A DNA stretch of 29,353 nt from a virus: the IMG/VR virus record IMGVR_UViG_3300024999_000302, positions 1 through 29,353 of that record. The stretch is one strand, 5' to 3'. The translations under genes and the position numbers were made by a program. The notes under the pieces are model-generated. The model was not told the origin of the DNA and searched no databases. It worked only from the letters and a program-made list of their open reading frames with translations. Shown piece after piece: positions 26,451 through 29,353 of the stretch. Position 1 is the stretch's first letter; every line of letters begins with the position of its first letter.

Positions 26451-26766
26451 TAAATCTCTCCTGTGTTCCATGGAATTTGTGGTTGAAAGACCACAACGTA
26501 AATTACTAAAAATAAATGAAAGGTCAATCGGTTTTGCTTTGTTTTTACCTATTCAGAAGCGTATTACTTTTCAGGTGAAAAGGCAAGGGAAAACTTGGGT
26601 TCGGAGCAACTTTTCTTAGCGCTAACTTAAAGATCTAATGATTACTTGGCCTTGCAACAAGACCAGATTAGTGATGTTGAATCTGGATTGTATAGTTGAC
26701 TAATTTACTAAACAACACTCAAATTAAAACCACATCTGAGCGATACAGTATACTCAAACCCACTAA
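26451..26766. other. Gene-free AT-rich stretch beside the recombinase
   Basis: 316 bp without a supportable gene. It holds a hairpin TTGTGGT-N6-ACCACAA (26477-26496), a weak minus-strand promoter (TTGACC at 26519-26524, 16 bp, TAATTT), a degenerate operator (26551-26564, ATTCAGAAGCGTAT), a 10-bp palindrome TTAGCGCTAA (26616-26625) and a 7-bp stem CCAGATT/AATCTGG with a 10-nt loop (26663-26686). Its place next to a serine recombinase makes it a candidate recombination (att/res-like) or regulatory region, but no repeat pair of crossover-site type is evident. Confidence 0.5.
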
Positions 26767-27450
26767 TTAAACAGGACCAATCCTCACCAAGAGATTCTTG
26801 ACGCCCTGCGAGGTCCAAACCTTTTTCTTCCTGGGAGTCTGGATTCCTGCTTCGGTCAATTGCTGAGCCAGCGCCGTTAAAGATGTGATGCCCTGACTCT
26901 GAAATTTGAGGATCTCGGGCTTCAACTTCTCGGCTCTGAGATCCGCCTTTGTTCGGTTTTTCAGGGAGCCTTGGATTCTGCCATCACTGAACTTCTCGGA
27001 ATCTCTATTCAAGTGGCAGGCCTTGCCCAACTGAACTCCCTTCGCCTTAGCCGCTTTCAGGCCGTTCTTGGTCCTCTCCCTGATCCTCTCCAGCTCGTAC
27101 TCAGCTACGCACCCGAGCACGTTCAGGACGAATCTGGAAGCGTTGGGGAAATCGCAGATGATGATCTCGACTCCGGAATCCAGGATCGCCCCGAGAAACG
27201 AGAGGCTTCTGGAGAGACGATCAAGTCTTGCTGTGATCAGCCTGCAGCCGGTCAACTCGCAGTAGTTCAGGGCCTCCTTCAAGACCGGTCTTTCTTTGTT
27301 GGAGCCGGATTCGACTTCTACAAATTCCTTGATGACTACGAGATTGTTCCTAGCAGCATATTCCGCCCGAATAGTCCTCTGCGCGTCAAGGCCATGCCTT
27401 TCCGACTGAGATTTAGTGCTCACCCTATCGTAGCTGACCACGCGCTCCAT
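26767..27450 (-). CDS. Serine recombinase (resolvase/invertase family)
   Basis: 227 residues from an ATG with AAGGAGGTCTGAA upstream. The resolvase domain begins SYDRVSTKSQ (residues 6-15, nucleophile Ser11), and the conserved arginine motif ARLDRLSRS spans 74-82. The E-helix region is LNVLGCVAEYELERIRERTK (about 109-128). A basic linker leads to a C-terminal HTH segment, ITSLTALAQQLTEAGIQTPR, and an end typical of the resolvase-like Recombinase group (TSQGVKNLL). Smaller than phage integrases of the large serine type, so inversion, resolution or mobile-element transposition is more likely than phage integration. One nt after the upstream gene. Confidence 0.93.
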   Translation of the reverse strand: MERVVSYDRVSTKSQSERHGLDAQRTIRAEYAARNNLVVIKEFVEVESGSNKERPVLKEALNYCELTGCRLITARLDRLSRSLSFLGAILDSGVEIIICDFPNASRFVLNVLGCVAEYELERIRERTKNGLKAAKAKGVQLGKACHLNRDSEKFSDGRIQGSLKNRTKADLRAEKLKPEILKFQSQGITSLTALAQQLTEAGIQTPRKKKVWTSQGVKNLLVRIGPV

Positions 27451-27451
27451 T

Positions 27452-27739
27452 TCAGACCTCCTTGAACTCGCCTTCCTTGGTTCTTGAAATGAATCCATTC
27501 TCCAGCACAGTGAAGCGCACCTTGGCTCCACTTACAAATTTCAGTACGATGTCGCAGTCATATATCTCAGCATCTCCTAGCGAAAAAGCCGCAGCAAAGT
27601 CCCTTTCAATATCCTCCCGACCCCTTGGGGTATGATCGCTTTCCCAAGTAACCACCCACGCATCCTGCACCAATCCTCCGAAAATTTCATTGGCGGCTTC
27701 GAGCAGATTCTTGTCCCTTCTGATCAAGTCAAACGACAT
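27452..27739 (-). CDS. Unknown protein upstream of the recombinase
   Basis: 95 residues from the ATG at 27737-27739 (GGGAGG 9 nt upstream; a GTG two codons earlier is weaker). Sequence SFDLIRRDKNLLEAANEIFG, then GLVQDAWVVTWESDHTPRGR, acidic helix EDIERDFAAAFSLGDAEIYD, and beta part VLKFVSGAKVRFTVLENGF. Alpha/beta, no Cys cluster, no membrane part. No family recognised. Shares the transcript with the recombinase. Confidence 0.7.
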   Translation of the reverse strand: MSFDLIRRDKNLLEAANEIFGGLVQDAWVVTWESDHTPRGREDIERDFAAAFSLGDAEIYDCDIVLKFVSGAKVRFTVLENGFISRTKEGEFKEV

Positions 27740-27741
27740 TT

Positions 27742-27945
27742 TCACTCCTCCCTGATAAATTTCTGCAGGAGCAACACGATCTGCCCCGCTTGCTCCTTGG
27801 TGATCTCGATGCTGGTTTCAGTGTCGCTATGCCAGTGGTCCGCGCTGTGCTCCGTGTACTCCAGCAAGAGGTGCATAGGGAATACCTCGTATTCATGCAA
27901 GACGAACGCGCAGGTTGGTATTAATTCAAGCTTGGTTTCTCTCAT
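27742..27945 (-). CDS. Unknown small protein
   Basis: 67 residues from the ATG at 27943-27945, with GGGAGAAGG about 10 nt upstream. MRETKLELIPTCAFVLHEYE, then FPMHLLLEYTEHSADHWHSD, and an end EITKEQAGQIVLLLQKFIRE that reads as a helix after a beta sandwich-like part. His-rich middle. Two nt from each neighbour. No family recognised. Confidence 0.68.
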   Translation of the reverse strand: MRETKLELIPTCAFVLHEYEVFPMHLLLEYTEHSADHWHSDTETSIEITKEQAGQIVLLLQKFIREE

Positions 27946-27947
27946 TT

Positions 27948-28139
27948 TTAGGCCCTTCTCCCGTTGAAATAAAGAATCCTGTCTCGGCAACATGGGCACA
28001 CGATGGTCGGTACGTAGTCCCTAGCAACCCAAGCGGCGATCTCTGTGTTGATATTTCCGTCTTCGTCCACAATATCTGGCTTCTCGATTCTGCTAAGATC
28101 CAGGACCACTCCGCAATTCTCGCACGAAATTAGGTTCAT
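27948..28139 (-). CDS. Zinc-ribbon mini-protein
   Basis: 63 residues. The ATG overlaps the previous stop (ATGA), with AAGGAAACC upstream. NLISCENCGVVLDLSRI and, near the end, TIVCPCCRDRILYFNGRRA give two cysteine pairs of a zinc ribbon. Between them an acidic stretch (EKPDIVDEDGNINTEIAAW). Function unknown. Confidence 0.7.
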   Translation of the reverse strand: MNLISCENCGVVLDLSRIEKPDIVDEDGNINTEIAAWVARDYVPTIVCPCCRDRILYFNGRRA

Positions 28140-28300
28140 GATTTGGTTTCCTTGTTCTGGACCGCGCTGACCGTTGGGTACTTCCCATACTCGGCACGCC
28201 AATCCTTAGCAGCTTTATTGATCGCGGCTTCTCTGCCGGATGCCTTCACTTCGTACATCGTTCGGTTGACCTGCTCGAAAAACACCTCATAAGTTTTCAC
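28136..28300 (-). CDS. Unknown small protein (GTG start)
   Basis: 54 residues from the GTG at 28298-28300, which overlaps the previous stop (GTGA) and has GGGAGGAG 2-3 nt upstream; a longer frame overlaps the previous gene without signal. MKTYEVFFEQVNRTMYEVKA, then SGREAAINKAAKDWRAEYGK is strand-strand-helix, as in small phage proteins with a beta hairpin plus helix. No family assigned. Confidence 0.65.
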   Translation of the reverse strand: MKTYEVFFEQVNRTMYEVKASGREAAINKAAKDWRAEYGKYPTVSAVQNKETKS

Positions 28301-28692
28301 TTCTCCTCCCTCCGTTTCTCCCACCACTCATCAAAGGCTTCGCTCATACTACCTGCAGGGTTGTTGCAGCACCAGCGGAAGAACTCGCAGGCGACTTGTT
28401 TGTGGGTCAATTTGTCAGCGGAGGCAAGTTGATCGGGGTTGGTTATGGCTTCGCGGATATCTTCTTCAATAAGTGTGGCCGTTCTGTCACATGCGTCATC
28501 GTAGTGGCTCTCGCACCGCGCAATCTTGTACCCCGCTGCGATCCGTGCAGCACACTCCATCCCTATTGCCTCTCCGAGGGCAAGGGCCTTGTCCCACGCA
28601 GCCCTAGCTACTTCTTTATGGCTGATTCGCTCGCTGACTGCGAAATCATACTGGTAATTAAAAGCTGCGTACCACTTCTCAAAGTCGTCCAT
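28297..28692 (-). CDS. Conserved-looking helical phage protein (unknown)
   Basis: 131 residues. The ATG follows GCGGGAGGGAGAAATAAA. It begins MDDFEKWYAAFNYQYDFAVS and contains SHKEVARAAWDKALALGEA (about 24-42), a pattern (F-x-x-W, A-x-x-A-W-x-A) common in small phage proteins. The C-terminal half has CEFFRWCCNNPAGSMSEAFD and ends WWEKRREEK. All-helical, several Cys and Trp. No enzyme motif. Function unknown. Confidence 0.72.
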   Translation of the reverse strand: MDDFEKWYAAFNYQYDFAVSERISHKEVARAAWDKALALGEAIGMECAARIAAGYKIARCESHYDDACDRTATLIEEDIREAITNPDQLASADKLTHKQVACEFFRWCCNNPAGSMSEAFDEWWEKRREEK

Positions 28693-28693
28693 T

Positions 28694-28867
28694 TTATTTC
28701 TCCCTCCCGCAGTTCAAGCATTCGTATTCAGGTTCCCTCACTCCAGACCCTTCACCGATCACAGCAAACGAGATCAAGGAAGCGGCTACTTGGGTGAAGA
28801 ACCCGGTTTTCGGTAATTTTCTGTGGATTGTAGCAGTCTTGCATACGGGGCAGAATTGGGTGGTCAT
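28694..28867 (-). CDS. Zinc-ribbon mini-protein
   Basis: 57 residues. The ATG overlaps the previous stop (ATGA). TTQFCPVCKTATIHRKLPK at the start and EYECLNCGREK at the end form a C-x2-C...C-x2-C ribbon around a hydrophobic stretch (TQVAASLISFAVIG) that might dip into the membrane. Spacing between the Cys pairs is about 40 residues. Function unknown. Confidence 0.68.
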   Translation of the reverse strand: MTTQFCPVCKTATIHRKLPKTGFFTQVAASLISFAVIGEGSGVREPEYECLNCGREK

Positions 28868-29353
28868 TTGGTAGCCCCTCTGAGTTCTTTGCAGTCGTGG
28901 CAATTCATATCTTGCCTACCGCAGCCTGCTGCTCCACAATCTGGAAACCGAATCATCTCGCGAAGCCTGTTCGTCTCACTGTTGAGCCGGTCCCGTTCAA
29001 CCTCCAGCTTCCTGTACTCCTCCGCGTTCGCAGCCAAAGCCCGATCTTTTTGCTCCAGGTGAATCTTGAATCTCACAGCTTCGGCTTTGAGTTCATCTCG
29101 CTCGGCCTCCATAGCGTAGTAGGCGTTCGACCAGTATTTGCGGGTTGCCTCTTCGTCGCGCTCCAGCTCCTTAATCCGCTCCTGCAGTTCACCCCTCTCC
29201 TTAACCAGCCCCTCTACAACTTCAACTAGCCGGTCAACCTGGCACCCTGCTATTTTCTGGATCAGGGCGATGGTAGACTGAGCGGCGGCGAGGTCGGCAC
29301 GGAGGGTTGTGAGTTCACTGGTTGACTCGCCAGGGAACTTTGCGTTACATCCA
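28864..29353 (-). CDS. Coiled-coil protein with C-terminal Cys motif (5' end outside window)
   Basis: At least 163 codons remain open to the window edge, so the start lies beyond 29353; the internal ATG at 29112 has no ribosome binding site. The protein is a long charged heptad-like helix (TTLRADLAAAQSTIALIQKI, later GELQERIKELERDEEATRK and YRKLEVERDRLNSETNRLRE) ending in FPDCGAAGCGRQDMNCHDCK, four cysteines of a possible zinc knuckle. The shape suggests an oligomeric scaffold. Coupled by ATGA overlap to the next gene. Function unknown. Confidence 0.75.
   Translation of the reverse strand, partial: GCNAKFPGESTSELTTLRADLAAAQSTIALIQKIAGCQVDRLVEVVEGLVKERGELQERIKELERDEEATRKYWSNAYYAMEAERDELKAEAVRFKIHLEQKDRALAANAEEYRKLEVERDRLNSETNRLREMIRFPDCGAAGCGRQDMNCHDCKELRGATK

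Noticed and set aside
26690-26730. Plus-strand promoter-like TTGACT-17-TCAAAT beside the recombinase
   Set aside because: No plus-strand gene follows it; the -10 is poor and the region is AT-rich enough for chance matches.
26767-27531. Longer recombinase start at 27531
   Set aside because: The extra residues overlap the upstream gene, and the ATG at 27450 has AAGGAGG and starts right at the conserved catalytic domain.
1-29353. tRNA or rRNA genes
   Set aside because: I looked for T-loop words such as GGTTCGA with matching acceptor stems in the gaps and found none; a covariance search would settle it.

Overview
The window is a stretch of tailed-phage (Caudoviricetes) genome, or a prophage of one. 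Every gene I can support lies on the minus strand, so transcription runs from about 29353 down to 1. The genes are short, tightly packed and often overlap by 4 nt (ATGA, GTGA, TTGA). Nearly all have GGAGG-type ribosome binding sites, and TTG and GTG starts are common. A Sec-type signal peptide (gene at 21702-22007) and a membrane-anchored murein transglycosylase point to a bacterial host, probably Gram-negative. I cannot name the host. I see no structural (capsid, tail, terminase) genes, no tRNA genes and no CRISPR array; this is the replication, nucleotide and regulation part of the genome.

Layout in the direction of transcription. (1) 29353-26767: small unknown genes, several with zinc-ribbon cysteines, ending in a 227-residue serine recombinase and a 316-bp gene-free stretch. 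(2) 26450-24094: a Cys-rich peptide; a promoter with an unusual palindrome; then a membrane peptide, a ribbon-helix-helix protein, a lytic transglycosylase, an unknown gene and ThyX with a zinc-ribbon insert. (3) 23990-22019: two paralogous MarR-like winged-helix regulators and the RNA ligase RtcB. (4) 22007-18835: a secreted protein, a two-HTH protein, small unknowns and a UvsW/DEAD-like helicase. (5) 18786-15497: an SH3-like peptide, a DUF3310 protein, the DnaB-type replicative helicase, a DNA methyltransferase, and a decayed second copy of the helicase 3' end. (6) 15484-12967: a run of Cys-rich mini-proteins and a helicase-loader-like protein whose Walker motifs are gone. (7) 12923-3169: a duplicated 63-residue gene pair, Toprim primase, a mini P-loop NTPase, family A DNA polymerase, ATP-dependent DNA ligase, 5'-3' flap exonuclease and a Dda/RecD-like helicase. 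(8) 2908-1: a 670-residue protein with a DUF2135/YfaP-like domain, a coiled-coil protein and a partial gene.

How it works together. Polymerase, DnaB helicase, loader-like protein, primase, ligase, flap exonuclease and two accessory helicases make an almost complete replisome. ThyX supplies dTMP. RtcB suggests RNA repair, and the methyltransferase suggests DNA protection.

The strongest undescribed-looking signal is regulatory. The 14-bp inverted repeat ATTCA-N4-TGAAT occurs 13 times with both arms perfect and about six more times in degenerate form, almost always upstream of a transcription unit. Five good sigma70-like promoters, each with a spacer of exactly 17 bp, are associated with it. 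The two winged-helix proteins are the obvious candidate repressors. At 26132-26177 the operator is the heart of a perfect 46-bp palindrome that contains the Shine-Dalgarno sequence of the lysis-type operon. The predicted transcription start falls at its centre, so only locally initiated mRNA would leave that ribosome binding site open.
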